Shown: piece by piece, positions 25,837-35,092 of the stretch
Numbering within the stretch: position 1 is the stretch's first letter
Layout: every line of letters starts with the position of its first letter
NCBI GenBank assembly: GCA_963716095.1
Contig: CAVQSV010000010.1
Location: 1-64,000 of the forward strand
Direction: 5' to 3'
Source: Sva-07 sp963716095
GTDB taxonomy: Bacteria; Actinomycetota; Acidimicrobiia; Acidimicrobiales; Ilumatobacteraceae
DNA length: 64,000 nucleotides
Notes under the pieces: model-generated
Database searches by the model: none
The model's input: only the letters and a program-made list of their open reading frames with translations
What the model was told of the DNA's origin: nothing
Position numbers and translations under genes: made by a program

Positions 25837-27633
25837 TCAGGCGTCGGCGAGCTTCGTCTCGAGTGTGTCGACCTCGACGTTGAGCGCAGCCGGCAGGCGA
25901 TCGCCGAATCGGGCGAAGTGCTCGCGGATCTGCGGCACAGCGGACTTCCAGCCATCGACGTCGACCGAGAGGATCGTGTCGAGGTCGGCTTGGTCGATCT
26001 CGAGGCCGTCGGTGTCCAGCGACTCCTTGGTCGGCAGCTTGCCGATCGGTGTGTCGATGGCGTCGGCGTCGCCGTTCACCCGCTCGAACACCCACTTGAG
26101 CACCCGGCTGTTCTCGCCGAACCCCGGCCACAGGAATCGGCCATCGTCGTCACGCCGGAACCAGTTGACGAAGAAGATCTTCGGCAGCTTGTCGGGATCG
26201 GTGGCCTTCTCCATTCCCAGCCAGTGAGCGAAGTAGTCGGCGTAGTTGTACCCGCAGAACGGCAGCATCGCCATCGGGTCGAACCGCAGCTCGCCCTGAA
26301 CGCCCTCGGCAGCAGCCGTCTTCTCCGACGCCATGATCGAGCCGAGGAACACGCCGTGTTCCCAGTCGTTCGCCTCGGTCACCAACGGCACCGTCGTCCG
26401 GCGCCGACCACCGAAGAGGATCGCCGAGATCGGCACGCCAGCGGGGTCTTCCCACTCGGATGCGATCGACGGGCACTGCGACGCCGGAGCGGTGAAGCGT
26501 GCGTTCGGGTGGGCAGCCGGCGTGTCGATCTCCGGGTTCCACGCGTTGCCCTTCCAGTCGGTGGCCCGGGCCGGGGGATCGTCGGTCATCTCCTCCCACC
26601 AGATGTCGCCGTCGTCGGTGAGCGCCGTGTTGGTGTACACACAGTTGCCCCACAGCGTCTCCATGGCGTTGTGGTTGGTCTTGTGGCTGGTGCCAGGCGC
26701 AACGCCGAAGAATCCGGCCTCGGGGTTGATCGCCCACAGGCGTCCGTCGTCGCCGAACTTCATCCAGCAGATGTCGTCGCCGACCGTCTCGGCCTTCCAG
26801 CCGGGGATCGTCGGAACGAGCATCGCCAGGTTGGTCTTGCCGCACGCCGACGGGAAGGCGCCGGCGATGTACTTCGACTCGCCGTCGGGGTTGGTCAGCT
26901 TGAGGATCAGCATGTGCTCGGCGAGCCAGCCGTCGTCGCGGGCCATCACCGAGGCGATGCGCAGCGCGAAGCACTTCTTGCCGAGCAGCGCGTTGCCGCC
27001 GTACCCCGACCCGTACGACCAGATCTCACGGGTGTCCGGGAAGTGGACGATGTACTTGTTCTCGGCATCGCACGGCCATGGCACGTCGGCGGCGCCGTTC
27101 TCGAGCGGGGCGCCGACCGAGTGCAGACACGGCACCCAGTCGTTGTCGCCGAGCACGTCGAGTGCGCCTTGACCCATGCGGGTCATGATCCGCATGTTGA
27201 CCGCCACGTACGCCGAGTCGGTGAGCTGCACGCCGATGTGGGCGATCGGCGAACCGAGCGGGCCCATCGAGAAGGGCACCACGTACATCGTGCGACCCTT
27301 CATCGAGCCGGTGTACAGACGCTTCATCTCGGCGCGCATCTCGTCGGGGTCACGCCAGTTGTTGTTCGGGCCCGCCTCGTCTTCGGTCGCCGAGCAGATG
27401 TAGGTGCGATCTTCGACGCGAGCAACGTCGCCGGGGTCGGAGTGTGCCCAATAGCTGTTGGGGCGCTTGGCCTCGTCGAGCTTGGTGAACGTACCCGAGT
27501 CGACGAGCTGCTGGCACAGCCGTTCGTACTCGTCGGCTGAGCCGTCGCACCAATAGATGTCGGCAGGCTGCATCACCGCAGCCCACTCCGACACCCAGTC
27601 CTTCAGACGCTGGTTGCTGGTCGTTCCGCTCAT
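25837..27633 (-). CDS. pckG: Phosphoenolpyruvate carboxykinase (GTP)
   Basis: 598 residues, normal for the GTP-dependent enzyme, which decarboxylates and phosphorylates oxaloacetate to PEP in gluconeogenesis. The nucleotide loop FPSACGKTNLAM contains the reactive Cys and Lys, and substrate-binding segments GSGYGGNALLGKKC and FFGVAPGTS are present. ATG 27633 follows GAGGAG on the reverse strand. Its presence indicates growth on organic acids or lipids. Confidence 0.97.
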   Translation of the reverse strand: MSGTTSNQRLKDWVSEWAAVMQPADIYWCDGSADEYERLCQQLVDSGTFTKLDEAKRPNSYWAHSDPGDVARVEDRTYICSATEDEAGPNNNWRDPDEMRAEMKRLYTGSMKGRTMYVVPFSMGPLGSPIAHIGVQLTDSAYVAVNMRIMTRMGQGALDVLGDNDWVPCLHSVGAPLENGAADVPWPCDAENKYIVHFPDTREIWSYGSGYGGNALLGKKCFALRIASVMARDDGWLAEHMLILKLTNPDGESKYIAGAFPSACGKTNLAMLVPTIPGWKAETVGDDICWMKFGDDGRLWAINPEAGFFGVAPGTSHKTNHNAMETLWGNCVYTNTALTDDGDIWWEEMTDDPPARATDWKGNAWNPEIDTPAAHPNARFTAPASQCPSIASEWEDPAGVPISAILFGGRRRTTVPLVTEANDWEHGVFLGSIMASEKTAAAEGVQGELRFDPMAMLPFCGYNYADYFAHWLGMEKATDPDKLPKIFFVNWFRRDDDGRFLWPGFGENSRVLKWVFERVNGDADAIDTPIGKLPTKESLDTDGLEIDQADLDTILSVDVDGWKSAVPQIREHFARFGDRLPAALNVEVDTLETKLADA

Positions 27634-27819
27634 CTGGTGACTCCTCGTTGAGTTCAGGGGGTTGCGTTCGTGGTTTGGGGAGGATTCGGGCGTGCATCAT
27701 TCGATGCCGTCGAACTTCTCCCTCAAGCGTAGGGCGCGCGCCGGCCAACGACGAAACACAACGGAAGGAACAAGGTCACGATCTCGCCGCAGCGGGGGAC
27801 CGTGGGCGACCGCGGGCGC

Positions 27820-28041
27820 TCAGGCGCCGGGGGTGGCCATGTCGACTTCGGAGCCGAGCCGCAGGTGCGTGGCAAAGCCGGCATCGTCGAGGTCGAACAC
27901 CACACGCTGGCCCTGACGCAGCATGCGGAAGATCGAACCGACCAGGGCGTCGCCGGCCAGTTCGTAGTCGTTGAGGTCGGTGTCGGACATGACGAGGCCG
28001 TCACCGGTGGCCGGATCGTACGCCTTGATGACCCCCTGCAT
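27820..28041 (-). CDS. Small cold-shock-domain-like protein
   Basis: 73 residues starting MQGVIKAYDPATGDGLVMSD. The pattern G-x-I-x-x-Y-x(5)-G-x-G, with GQRVVFDLD later, resembles the OB fold of CspA proteins, though the aromatic RNP motifs are weak. It lies 9 bp after rpmB on the same strand and is probably co-transcribed with it. RNA binding is inferred. Confidence 0.65.
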   Translation of the reverse strand: MQGVIKAYDPATGDGLVMSDTDLNDYELAGDALVGSIFRMLRQGQRVVFDLDDAGFATHLRLGSEVDMATPGA

Positions 28042-28050
28042 GGCGAGAAC

Positions 28051-28242
28051 TCAGCCTGCCTTGACGATCTTGCCGGACTTGATGCAGCCGGTGCAGACGT
28101 TGACCCGCTTCGACGCGCCGTTGACGCTGGCGCGGATGCGCTGAATGTTCGGGTTCCAGCGCCGCTTGGTGCGACGGTGCGAGTGCGACACCGACATGCC
28201 CCATGAGGGGCCCTTGCCACAGACTTCACACTTCGATGCCAT
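28051..28242 (-). CDS. rpmB: Large ribosomal subunit protein bL28, zinc-binding form
   Basis: 63 residues starting MASKCEVCGKGPSWG. CEVC near the start and CTGC near the end form the zinc ribbon of the C+ type, whose zinc-free paralogue in other actinobacteria is induced by zinc limitation. ATG 28242 follows AGGAG. A promoter about 90 bp upstream implies a leader. Confidence 0.95.
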   Translation of the reverse strand: MASKCEVCGKGPSWGMSVSHSHRRTKRRWNPNIQRIRASVNGASKRVNVCTGCIKSGKIVKAG

Positions 28243-28333
28243 TGGATTCTCCTGCACAGCCGCCGGGTGCACCGGCTCGATCACGTTGAATTGGGGCCCG
28301 ACCGACGACTCGGTCTCTCGGGACAGCCATGAA

Positions 28334-28339
28334 ATGCTA
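28334..28339 (-). promoter_or_regulatory. Reverse-strand -10 box TAGCAT for rpmB
   Basis: TAGCAT on the reverse strand lies 91 bp upstream of the rpmB start, leaving a leader of roughly 85 nt with a Shine-Dalgarno sequence. Confidence 0.35.
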
Positions 28340-28442
28340 CCAAGGCGATCGGTCGGCCCCACGCACTGCAGGCAGACCACGTCGCACGGGTCTGTCGAGG
28401 GCGACTTGGCCGGAGGCTGTCAGCAATCGGGGCGTGGTCTCG

Positions 28443-28448
28443 TAGGCT
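28443..28448 (+). promoter_or_regulatory. -10 box TAGGCT before the DAK2 gene
   Basis: TAGGCT lies 8 nt before GTG 28457. Confidence 0.5.
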
Positions 28449-28456
28449 CCCTGCCC

Positions 28457-30148
28457 GTGCCCACTCTGGAACGGTTGAACACCGCTGCGCTGCGCGACTC
28501 GGTCCGCACCTTTCGTGACACGGTGCGCGATCACGCCCCTGGGCTCAACCGCTTGAACGTGTACCCGGTTCCCGATGGCGACACGGGAACGAACATGGCC
28601 CGCACGCTCGACGCGGTGGTCGCCGAGATGGACGGCGCAGCAGACGACGATCACGACGCCACCTGCGATGCGATCAGCCATGGCTCACTGATGGGCGCAC
28701 GCGGGAACAGCGGTGTGATCCTCAGCCAGATCATGCGCGGGTTCGCCGGCACGGTGAAAGAGCACGCCGACATCCAGGGTGTGAAGTTCGCGGAGGCGCT
28801 CCAGGCTGCAGCCACCGGCGCCTACGACGCTGTGCTCAAGCCGATCGAGGGCACGATCCTCACGGTGTGCCGCGAGAGCGCAGATGGCGCCAAGACGGCT
28901 GCCGACGCCGGCGGAACGCTCGTCGACGTCGTGCGTGCCGCGCGTGCCGCCGGCAAGCTCGCCCTCGACAACACGCCCGAGCAGTTGCAGGTGCTCAAGG
29001 ATGCCGGTGTCGTCGATGCCGGCGGAGCCGGATTCCTGTTGCTGCTGGACTCGGTGCTCCACGTCGTCGACGGCGAACCGTTGCCGATCCCCGAGCCCGA
29101 CGACGGCACAGCCGGCGCCGTCGGTCAGGCGTTCGACCTCGTCGCGCATCGCCACGCCGATGTCCCCGGCGAACTCGATGTCAGCGAGCAGCGCTACGAA
29201 GTGATGTACTTCCTCGATCTGCCCGATGAACACATTCGGGACTTCAAGGAGCACTGGGGTCAGATCGGTGACTCCATCGTCGTGGTCGGCGGCGACGGAC
29301 TCTGGAACTGTCACGTGCACACCAACGAAATCGGGTCAGCGATCGAAGTGGCGCTCGATCTCGGTGGACGGCCGAAGTCGATCCGCGTGAGCGATCTCTT
29401 CGAAGAGGTCGACGAGGAACACGAGAAGCGCGAGGCCGAGCTGGCATCCACGGCGCACGATGCGCCCGTTGCCGAAGAGCTCCCTGCGGTGACGACCGCC
29501 GTCGTCGCCGTCTGCTCGGGCGACGGCCTCGTCGAGTTGTTCGCCCAGCTCGGCGTGCAGGGCGTGGTCACCGGTGGCCAGACGATGAACCCGTCGACAG
29601 CCGAGCTGCTCGAGACGGTCCAACGGGTGAACGCCGACCAGATCGTCGTGCTTCCCAACAACAAGAACATCATCCCCGTCGCCGAACAACTCGATGCGCT
29701 CACCGAGAAGACGGTCGTCGTTGTGCCGACCCGGTCGATGCCCGAGGCACTCGCGGCGCTCGTGGCCTACGACGCGGACGCACCGGCAACCGACAATGCC
29801 GCGGACATGACTGAGGCAGCGGCATCGGTGGTCACCGGTGAGGTGACCAGGGCGGTTCGCGACAGCACCAGCAACGTCGGGCCCATCAGCGAGGGCGACT
29901 GGCTGGGCCTGGTGCGCGGCGATGGCATCGCCGCCGTGGCCGCCACGGTCGAAGGGGCGGCGATGGCGCTCCTCGACGCCATCGTCGGCGACGGCGCCGA
30001 ACTCGTCACCGTGATCGCCGGTGCGGATGCCGAACCAGGGGCCAGCGATCAGATCGTCGGCTGGCTCGGCGATCACCGAGGCGATGTCCACGTCGACGTT
30101 CACCACGGTGGCCAGCCGCTGTATCCCTACCTCTTCGGAGTCGAGTGA
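28457..30148 (+). CDS. DAK2 domain protein, FakA-like kinase
   Basis: 563 residues. The N-terminal DAK2/DhaL-type ATP-binding domain (about 10-200) has NVYPVPDGDTGTNM with the metal-binding aspartates and LMGARGNSGVILSQ. The middle and C-terminal part matches the YloV/FakA layout. In Gram-positives FakA phosphorylates fatty acids bound to FakB for incorporation into phospholipid. No FakB gene is in the window, so that activity is inferred from family. It overlaps recG by GTGA, a neighbourhood conserved widely. Confidence 0.85.
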   Translation: MPTLERLNTAALRDSVRTFRDTVRDHAPGLNRLNVYPVPDGDTGTNMARTLDAVVAEMDGAADDDHDATCDAISHGSLMGARGNSGVILSQIMRGFAGTVKEHADIQGVKFAEALQAAATGAYDAVLKPIEGTILTVCRESADGAKTAADAGGTLVDVVRAARAAGKLALDNTPEQLQVLKDAGVVDAGGAGFLLLLDSVLHVVDGEPLPIPEPDDGTAGAVGQAFDLVAHRHADVPGELDVSEQRYEVMYFLDLPDEHIRDFKEHWGQIGDSIVVVGGDGLWNCHVHTNEIGSAIEVALDLGGRPKSIRVSDLFEEVDEEHEKREAELASTAHDAPVAEELPAVTTAVVAVCSGDGLVELFAQLGVQGVVTGGQTMNPSTAELLETVQRVNADQIVVLPNNKNIIPVAEQLDALTEKTVVVVPTRSMPEALAALVAYDADAPATDNAADMTEAAASVVTGEVTRAVRDSTSNVGPISEGDWLGLVRGDGIAAVAATVEGAAMALLDAIVGDGAELVTVIAGADAEPGASDQIVGWLGDHRGDVHVDVHHGGQPLYPYLFGVE

Positions 30149-32283
30149 ACGCACTCGCCTTCCGCGACCTCACCGCGATCGATGTCGATCGGCTGAAGGG
30201 CGTCGGCGACAAGAAACGTGCGGCGCTCACCGCCGTCGGTGTCGAGAACCTGTTCGACCTGGTCACCTTCTATCCGCGTCGTTGGGTCGACCGCTCCAAC
30301 GAGGCACGCATCGCCGACCTCGTCCCTGGCGAGGAGGCGCTGGTGCTCGCGACCGTGCGGTCGGTGACCAAACGCGTCACACGGAATCGCCGAACGATGG
30401 TCAACGTCAACGTCGGCGACGGTTCGGGCCGCATGGAGGTGGTGTTCTTCAACCAGCCGTGGCGCGAGCGGCAACTCCGAGAAGGCCTCCAGGTGGCGCT
30501 GTTCGGCAAAGCCGACGTCTACCGCGGTGGTCTGCAGATGGCGAACCCGATCGTCGACCTGATCGGCGATCGAACCGGCCGGATCGTGCCGATCTACCCG
30601 CAGAGCGAGAAGGCGCAGATCACGACCTGGGAGATCGCCGGGTGGGTCGAAGAAGCGCTGCGCCGGTGCCGCGACCGAGGAATCGCCGATCCGGTTCCGC
30701 CCGAGATCCTGCAGCGCCTCGGGATGCTCACCCGCTTCGATGCCTTGTCGAACATCCACCTGCCGGAGTCGATCCGCGACAAGGAGCAGGCCCGTCGGCG
30801 CCTCGCGTTCGATGAGTTGCTCCGGGTCCAGTTGGTGCTCGTGCTGCGCAAGCGAGCCATGGAGCGCGACCAGCGCGGCATCGCCCACGACCTCGGCGGC
30901 GACCTGGTACAGCGCTTCCTCGATGCGCTGCCGTACCCGCTGACCGGAGCCCAGCAGCGGGCGATCGCGGAGATCGAGGCCGACCTTGCTGCGCCGCATC
31001 CCATGCACCGATTGCTGCAGGGCGACGTCGGCTCGGGCAAGACCGTCGTAGCGGTCGACACGATGATGGTGGCGGTGCAGGGCGGTCACCAGGCAGCGCT
31101 GATGGCGCCCACCGAAGTCCTCGCCGAACAACACGCCACCGGCGTGCGGGCCCTCCTCGAAGGAGTGAGCGTTCCCGACCCGGGCAACCTGTTCGGAGAT
31201 CGACCGCTGCGAGTCGAATTGCTCACCAACCGGGTCACCGGTTCCGACCGCAAGGAGGTGCTCGCCGGGCTCGCCGAGGGTTCGGTCGACATCGTGATCG
31301 GCACCCATGCGCTGATCCAGGACGCCGTCGACTTCGCGAGCCTCGGCGCCGTGGTCGTCGACGAGCAACACCGGTTCGGAGTCGAACAGCGTGCGGCGTT
31401 GCGGGCGAAGACCGTCGGGGGAGCGGTGCCCGACATGCTGGTGATGACGGCGACGCCGATCCCTCGGACGGCAGCGATGACCGTGTACGGCGACCTCGAC
31501 GTCAGCGTGCTCGACGAACTCCCGCCGGGGCGCACTCCGATCGTGACCAAGTGGGCCGACGGTCCGTTGCTCGAAGCCGAAGTGTGGGCCGATGTACGAG
31601 CGCAGGTGGCCGATGGACGCCAGGCCTACGTCGTGTGTCCCCTCATCGGTGAGAGCGAGAAGCTCGAGGTGGCTTCGGCCGAGGAAACCTTCGAGCGGCT
31701 CGCCGGCGACGAGCTGGCCGGGCTCCGACTCGGCTTGTTGCACGGACGTCTCACGTCGACGGAGAAGGAGGCCACGATGGATTCGTTCCGGGCGGGGGAG
31801 CTCGATGTGCTCGTGGCGACGACCGTGATCGAGGTCGGCGTCGACGTACCGAATGCCACGGTGATGGCGATCCTCGACGCGGACCGCTTCGGCATCGCGC
31901 AACTCCATCAGCTCCGAGGTCGAGTCGGCCGTGGCGCGCACGCATCGACGTGCTGGCTGGTCACACAGCAACGCAACGAGCCCGGCGATCCCGTTGGCAA
32001 TCCGAGAGTCGAGGCGCTCGTGGCGACCACCGACGGGTTCGAGCTGGCGGAGATCGACCTCGACCTGCGCGGTGAAGGCACGCTGATGTCGACCTCGCAG
32101 AAAGGACGCAGCGACTTGAAACTCGCGTCGCTACGTCGAGATCGCAACCTCGTGGAACTCGCACGGGAGGCGGCGTTCGAGATCGTCGACGCCGATGGCG
32201 AACTGGCACGTCACCCGGAGCTCGCCGACGAACTCGCGCTCGTCTTCAGCGAGTCCGACGAGGAGTTCCTCGCCAAGAGCTGA
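30145..32283 (+). CDS. recG: ATP-dependent DNA helicase RecG
   Basis: 712 residues. An N-terminal wedge/OB domain (about 10-170) is followed by a superfamily 2 helicase core: Walker A GDVGSGKT, DEQH box in VVDEQHRFG, TATPIPRTA, and the C-terminal QLHQLRGRVGRG. It reverses stalled forks and processes branched DNA. The GTG start overlaps the DAK2 stop. Confidence 0.95.
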   Translation: MNALAFRDLTAIDVDRLKGVGDKKRAALTAVGVENLFDLVTFYPRRWVDRSNEARIADLVPGEEALVLATVRSVTKRVTRNRRTMVNVNVGDGSGRMEVVFFNQPWRERQLREGLQVALFGKADVYRGGLQMANPIVDLIGDRTGRIVPIYPQSEKAQITTWEIAGWVEEALRRCRDRGIADPVPPEILQRLGMLTRFDALSNIHLPESIRDKEQARRRLAFDELLRVQLVLVLRKRAMERDQRGIAHDLGGDLVQRFLDALPYPLTGAQQRAIAEIEADLAAPHPMHRLLQGDVGSGKTVVAVDTMMVAVQGGHQAALMAPTEVLAEQHATGVRALLEGVSVPDPGNLFGDRPLRVELLTNRVTGSDRKEVLAGLAEGSVDIVIGTHALIQDAVDFASLGAVVVDEQHRFGVEQRAALRAKTVGGAVPDMLVMTATPIPRTAAMTVYGDLDVSVLDELPPGRTPIVTKWADGPLLEAEVWADVRAQVADGRQAYVVCPLIGESEKLEVASAEETFERLAGDELAGLRLGLLHGRLTSTEKEATMDSFRAGELDVLVATTVIEVGVDVPNATVMAILDADRFGIAQLHQLRGRVGRGAHASTCWLVTQQRNEPGDPVGNPRVEALVATTDGFELAEIDLDLRGEGTLMSTSQKGRSDLKLASLRRDRNLVELAREAAFEIVDADGELARHPELADELALVFSESDEEFLAKS

Positions 32284-32285
32284 GA

Positions 32286-32320
32286 AGTTGCGTTCTGGTG
32301 TGGCCGAGCCGAACGCAACT
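32286..32320. terminator. Inverted repeat between recG and a convergent gene
   Basis: AGTTGCGTTC at 32286-32295 pairs with GAACGCAACT at 32311-32320 (10 bp, 15-nt loop), immediately after the recG stop and before the convergent small gene ends at 32323. It is probably a bidirectional terminator or a palindromic repeat. Confidence 0.5.
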
Positions 32321-32322
32321 CG

Positions 32323-32541
32323 TCATGCGTCCGGCCGGTCGCCTCGGCCCATCTCCTCGTCGTCTTCGTCGGACATCACGAGATCCCAGCGGTCGAGGCA
32401 GTCCTCGCATCGGTAGGCGATCACGTCGCCCGGCTCCCAGATGCCGTCCTCGGGCGGATGGCTGAGCAGGAAGCAGCGCCCGCCGCAGTCGATGCAGGTG
32501 ATCTGGGGCGTCGGTGTGAGCACGGCTCCATCTTGGCGCAT
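32323..32541 (-). CDS. Small zinc-ribbon protein
   Basis: 72 residues. Two Cys pairs, CIDCGG near the N-terminus and CEDCLD near residue 48, make a zinc ribbon; the C-terminus is very acidic (MSDEDDEEMG). It is encoded back to back with rsmD, 19 bp away. Function unknown. Confidence 0.65.
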   Translation of the reverse strand: MRQDGAVLTPTPQITCIDCGGRCFLLSHPPEDGIWEPGDVIAYRCEDCLDRWDLVMSDEDDEEMGRGDRPDA

Positions 32542-32548
32542 CCGCTCC

Positions 32549-32554
32549 TAACCT
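32549..32554 (+). promoter_or_regulatory. -10 box TAACCT before rsmD
   Basis: TAACCT lies 6 nt before ATG 32561. Confidence 0.5.
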
Positions 32555-32560
32555 GGCGCA

Positions 32561-33079
32561 ATGCGTGTCGTGGCGGGAGAACTCGGTGGTCGGCGTCTGG
32601 TCGCACCTGCGGGCACCTCGACCCGCCCGACGACCGATCGTGTCCGCGAAGCGATCTTCAACTCGCTCGGCAGTGCCGGACTGCTCGACGGGGCGTTGGT
32701 CGCCGATCTCTTCGCGGGCAGTGGGGCGATCGGCATCGAGGCGCTCTCCCGCGGCGCCGAGCGGTGCGTGTTCGTCGAACGCGACCGCACCGCCCTCCGA
32801 GCGCTCGACGAGAACCTCGACGCGCTCGACCTGAACGACCGCACGAAGGTGCTGGCATCGGACGCATTGTCGGCGGCGGCCGGCCTCGATGCCGACATCG
32901 TGTTCGCCGATCCGCCCTACGACTTCGACAGCTGGGACGAATTGCTCGGTCGGGTCTCAGCCGACCTGGTCGTCGCCGAGTCCGGTCGGGCCGTCGAGCC
33001 GCCCGCTGGGTGGGAGGTCATCCGCGAGAAGAAGTACGGGCGAACCCGTGTGACCTTCCTCGAACGCCTGGTTGAGTAG
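32561..33079 (+). CDS. rsmD: 16S rRNA (guanine966-N2)-methyltransferase RsmD
   Basis: 172 residues. The N-terminus MRVVAGELGGRRL, the SAM-binding LFAGSGAIGIEALSRGA and catalytic FADPPYDF (DPPY) are intact. It methylates G966 during 30S assembly. It is followed by coaD, the usual partner. Confidence 0.93.
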   Translation: MRVVAGELGGRRLVAPAGTSTRPTTDRVREAIFNSLGSAGLLDGALVADLFAGSGAIGIEALSRGAERCVFVERDRTALRALDENLDALDLNDRTKVLASDALSAAAGLDADIVFADPPYDFDSWDELLGRVSADLVVAESGRAVEPPAGWEVIREKKYGRTRVTFLERLVE

Positions 33080-33082
33080 GGT
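33077..33082 (+). promoter_or_regulatory. -10 box TAGGGT before coaD
   Basis: TAGGGT overlaps the rsmD stop codon (TAG 33077-33079) and lies 10 nt before ATG 33093, the same stop/promoter overlap as at folC. Confidence 0.45.
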
Positions 33083-33092
33083 CTCCAACCCA

Positions 33093-33602
33093 ATGACGAA
33101 TGGTTCCACGACACTGCGGGTGCTGTACCCGGGAAGCTTCGACCCGATCCACCTCGGCCACATCGACGTGATCGAACAGGCCCACGAACTGTTCGGGTCG
33201 GTCGTGGTCGCCATCATGCACAACCACTCCAAGACCGGCGGCGTGTTCGCCGTCGACGAACGGGTCGAGCTCGCCCGCACCGCACTGGCTCACCTCGACG
33301 GGGTGCAGGTGGTCGAACAGACCGGCCTCGCCGTGCAAGCAGCGCAGCGAGCCGAGGTCGATTTCATCGTGAAGGGCCTCCGCAACCCCGGTGACTTCGA
33401 AATCGAGCAGCAGATGGCACACAACAACCACGCAGTCACCGGCGTGCGCACCGTGTATCTTCCGTGCCGCCCCGAATTGGGCTACATCAGCAGCCGCTTC
33501 GTGCGCGAAATCGCGAAGTACGGTGGATCCATCGACCATTTGGTGCCGGCGCACGTCGCCGATGCACTGCGCCGCGTGAACAGCAGCGACGCACAGAACT
33601 GA
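33093..33602 (+). CDS. coaD: Phosphopantetheine adenylyltransferase
   Basis: 169 residues. YPGSFDPIHLGHIDVI holds the T/HxGH nucleotidyltransferase motif, and ISSRFVREIAKYGG the C-terminal SSxxVR motif. It makes dephospho-CoA from phosphopantetheine and ATP. ATG 33093 is chosen over an upstream TTG at 33072 because of the TAGGGT box. Confidence 0.96.
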   Translation: MTNGSTTLRVLYPGSFDPIHLGHIDVIEQAHELFGSVVVAIMHNHSKTGGVFAVDERVELARTALAHLDGVQVVEQTGLAVQAAQRAEVDFIVKGLRNPGDFEIEQQMAHNNHAVTGVRTVYLPCRPELGYISSRFVREIAKYGGSIDHLVPAHVADALRRVNSSDAQN

Positions 33603-33609
33603 GCCAACC

Positions 33610-34206
33610 ATGAGCTACGACGACGGCGAGTACGACGAGTACGGCGAGATCGATGACGAGTACCCCGAAACCGGCGCGCCCGGAGGGTTCGTCGGCGACG
33701 CCGAGACGCTCCTGCGGCGCGCCATCGACATCGTCGCGACGGCGCCGACCATGCCGTTGTCGTCATCGCCGCGACTCGATCGCGACGAGATGATCGAGCT
33801 GCTCGAGGAGTCGCTCAACCGGCTGCCCGAAGAACTGCGCCAAGCGCGCTGGATGCTCAAGGAACGACAGGACTTCGTGGCCAAGACGCGGCGCGAGGCC
33901 GACGAACTGCTCGAAGCTGCACGCGTCCGGGCCGAGCGGATGGTGCAACGCACCGAGGTGGTACGCGCCGCCGAGCAGCGTGCTCGCCAGGTCATGGAGA
34001 CCGCCGAGGCCGACTCGCGGCGCCTGAAGCACGAGACCGAGGACTTCCTCGACCAACGCCTCGGATCGTTCGAGATCCTGCTCGACAAGCTCCAGAAGAC
34101 CGTCGGAGCTGGGCGCCAACGCCTGTCGATCGGCGGCGCCGTCGACGAGACCGTCGTGGTCGAAGAGGACGACCCGACCAAGGGTTTCTTCGACCAGGAC
34201 CACTGA
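33610..34206 (+). CDS. sepIVA: SepIVA-like septum/elongation coiled-coil protein
   Basis: 198 residues: an acidic Tyr/Asp-rich N-terminus, a conserved helix (ETLLRRAIDIVATAPTMPLS) and a long coiled coil (about 60-165). The layout and the order sepIVA-DUF177-(rpmF)-rnc-mutM-smc match mycobacterial Rv2927c and its neighbours; that protein is a DivIVA-family factor for septation. Assignment rests mainly on synteny and coiled-coil form. It follows coaD by 7 bp. Confidence 0.75.
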   Translation: MSYDDGEYDEYGEIDDEYPETGAPGGFVGDAETLLRRAIDIVATAPTMPLSSSPRLDRDEMIELLEESLNRLPEELRQARWMLKERQDFVAKTRREADELLEAARVRAERMVQRTEVVRAAEQRARQVMETAEADSRRLKHETEDFLDQRLGSFEILLDKLQKTVGAGRQRLSIGGAVDETVVVEEDDPTKGFFDQDH

Positions 34207-34221
34207 ACCGCCCCTGCGCTC

Positions 34222-34734
34222 ATGGTCGACCCCCTGCGCCCGTTGCGGATCAACGCTGTCGAGTTGCTGCGTCAGCCGGGCGCTGTTCGAGACGTCACCT
34301 TCGACATCGCAGCCGCTCCACTCGACGCCGAACACGACTGCCTGGTCGGTGATCTCCGCGTCGCGCTGCGCCTCACCGCCCGCAACGACAGCATCGACGT
34401 CGGCGGAACCGTCAGCGCCGACTGGGCGTCGGTGTGCCGCCGCTGCCTTCGTGACGTGGCCGGCACGGCAGCCGCCGCCGTCGACGAGCGATACGAGATC
34501 GAACCGTTGGATCCTGATGCGTATGTGATCGAGGACGGCCAACTCGACCTCGTTCCACTCGTTCGTGAGACGGCGCTGCTGGAACTGGACGTCGAACGCC
34601 TCTGCCGCGACGACTGCGCCGGGCTGTGCCCGGTCTGCGGAGTCGATCGCAACACCACCGAGTGCTCGTGTGACACGACCGTGCGCGACGACCGCTGGGC
34701 TGCGCTCGAAGGGTTCGTGCCCGACGAGAGCTGA
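34222..34734 (+). CDS. DUF177 (YceD) family protein
   Basis: 170 residues. N-terminal PLRINAVELLRQPGAVRDV, a C-x-x-C pair in VCRRCLRD, and a C-terminal CRDDCAGLCPVCGVDRN cluster typical of YceD proteins. The family is encoded before rpmF nearly everywhere and is linked to 23S rRNA/50S accumulation in plants and bacteria. It lies 15 bp after the SepIVA-like gene. Confidence 0.9.
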   Translation: MVDPLRPLRINAVELLRQPGAVRDVTFDIAAAPLDAEHDCLVGDLRVALRLTARNDSIDVGGTVSADWASVCRRCLRDVAGTAAAAVDERYEIEPLDPDAYVIEDGQLDLVPLVRETALLELDVERLCRDDCAGLCPVCGVDRNTTECSCDTTVRDDRWAALEGFVPDES

Positions 34735-34746
34735 GTCGCGGCATGC

Positions 34747-34774
34747 CGATGCCCGGTGGCCGATGCCCGGTGGC
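34747..34774. repeat. 14-bp tandem repeat, two copies plus a partial
   Basis: CGATGCCCGGTGGC at 34747-34760 is repeated exactly at 34761-34774, with a diverged third unit starting at 34775. It lies in the 162-bp gap before rpmF. Confidence 0.6.
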
Positions 34775-34896
34775 CGATGGCAATGGCCTCGCGGGCCGAT
34801 AACGTGATGCAGCCGTTGCGGCAGGGTGACCCCGAATCGGGCCCCGATCACGAACCGGTCGCACGATGACCGTCCCCGAGAACCAGGAAGCGAACG

Positions 34897-35076
34897 ATGG
34901 CCGTTCCCAAGAAGAAGACCTCCAAGTCGAAGACCCGCAGCCGTCGGGCGAGCGCCTGGCAGCTGAACGCGCCGGCACGCAGCCTGTGCCCGCGCTGCGG
35001 CAACGCCAAGACCCCGCACGTCGTGTGCCCGTCGTGTGGCTGGTACCGCGATCGCGTCGTCGTCGACGTCGGCTGA
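34897..35076 (+). CDS. rpmF: Large ribosomal subunit protein bL32
   Basis: 59 residues starting MAVPKKKTSKSKTRSRRASA, with the zinc ribbon CPRCGN and CPSCGW. ATG 34897 follows AGGAAG. Its place after DUF177 and before plsX is the conserved order. Confidence 0.96.
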   Translation: MAVPKKKTSKSKTRSRRASAWQLNAPARSLCPRCGNAKTPHVVCPSCGWYRDRVVVDVG

Positions 35077-35092
35077 TCCACTGAGCAACGCA

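Noticed and set aside
34747..34774. CRISPR-like repeats in the intergenic gaps
   Set aside because: Only two adjacent 14-bp copies without spacers, and no cas genes anywhere in the window.
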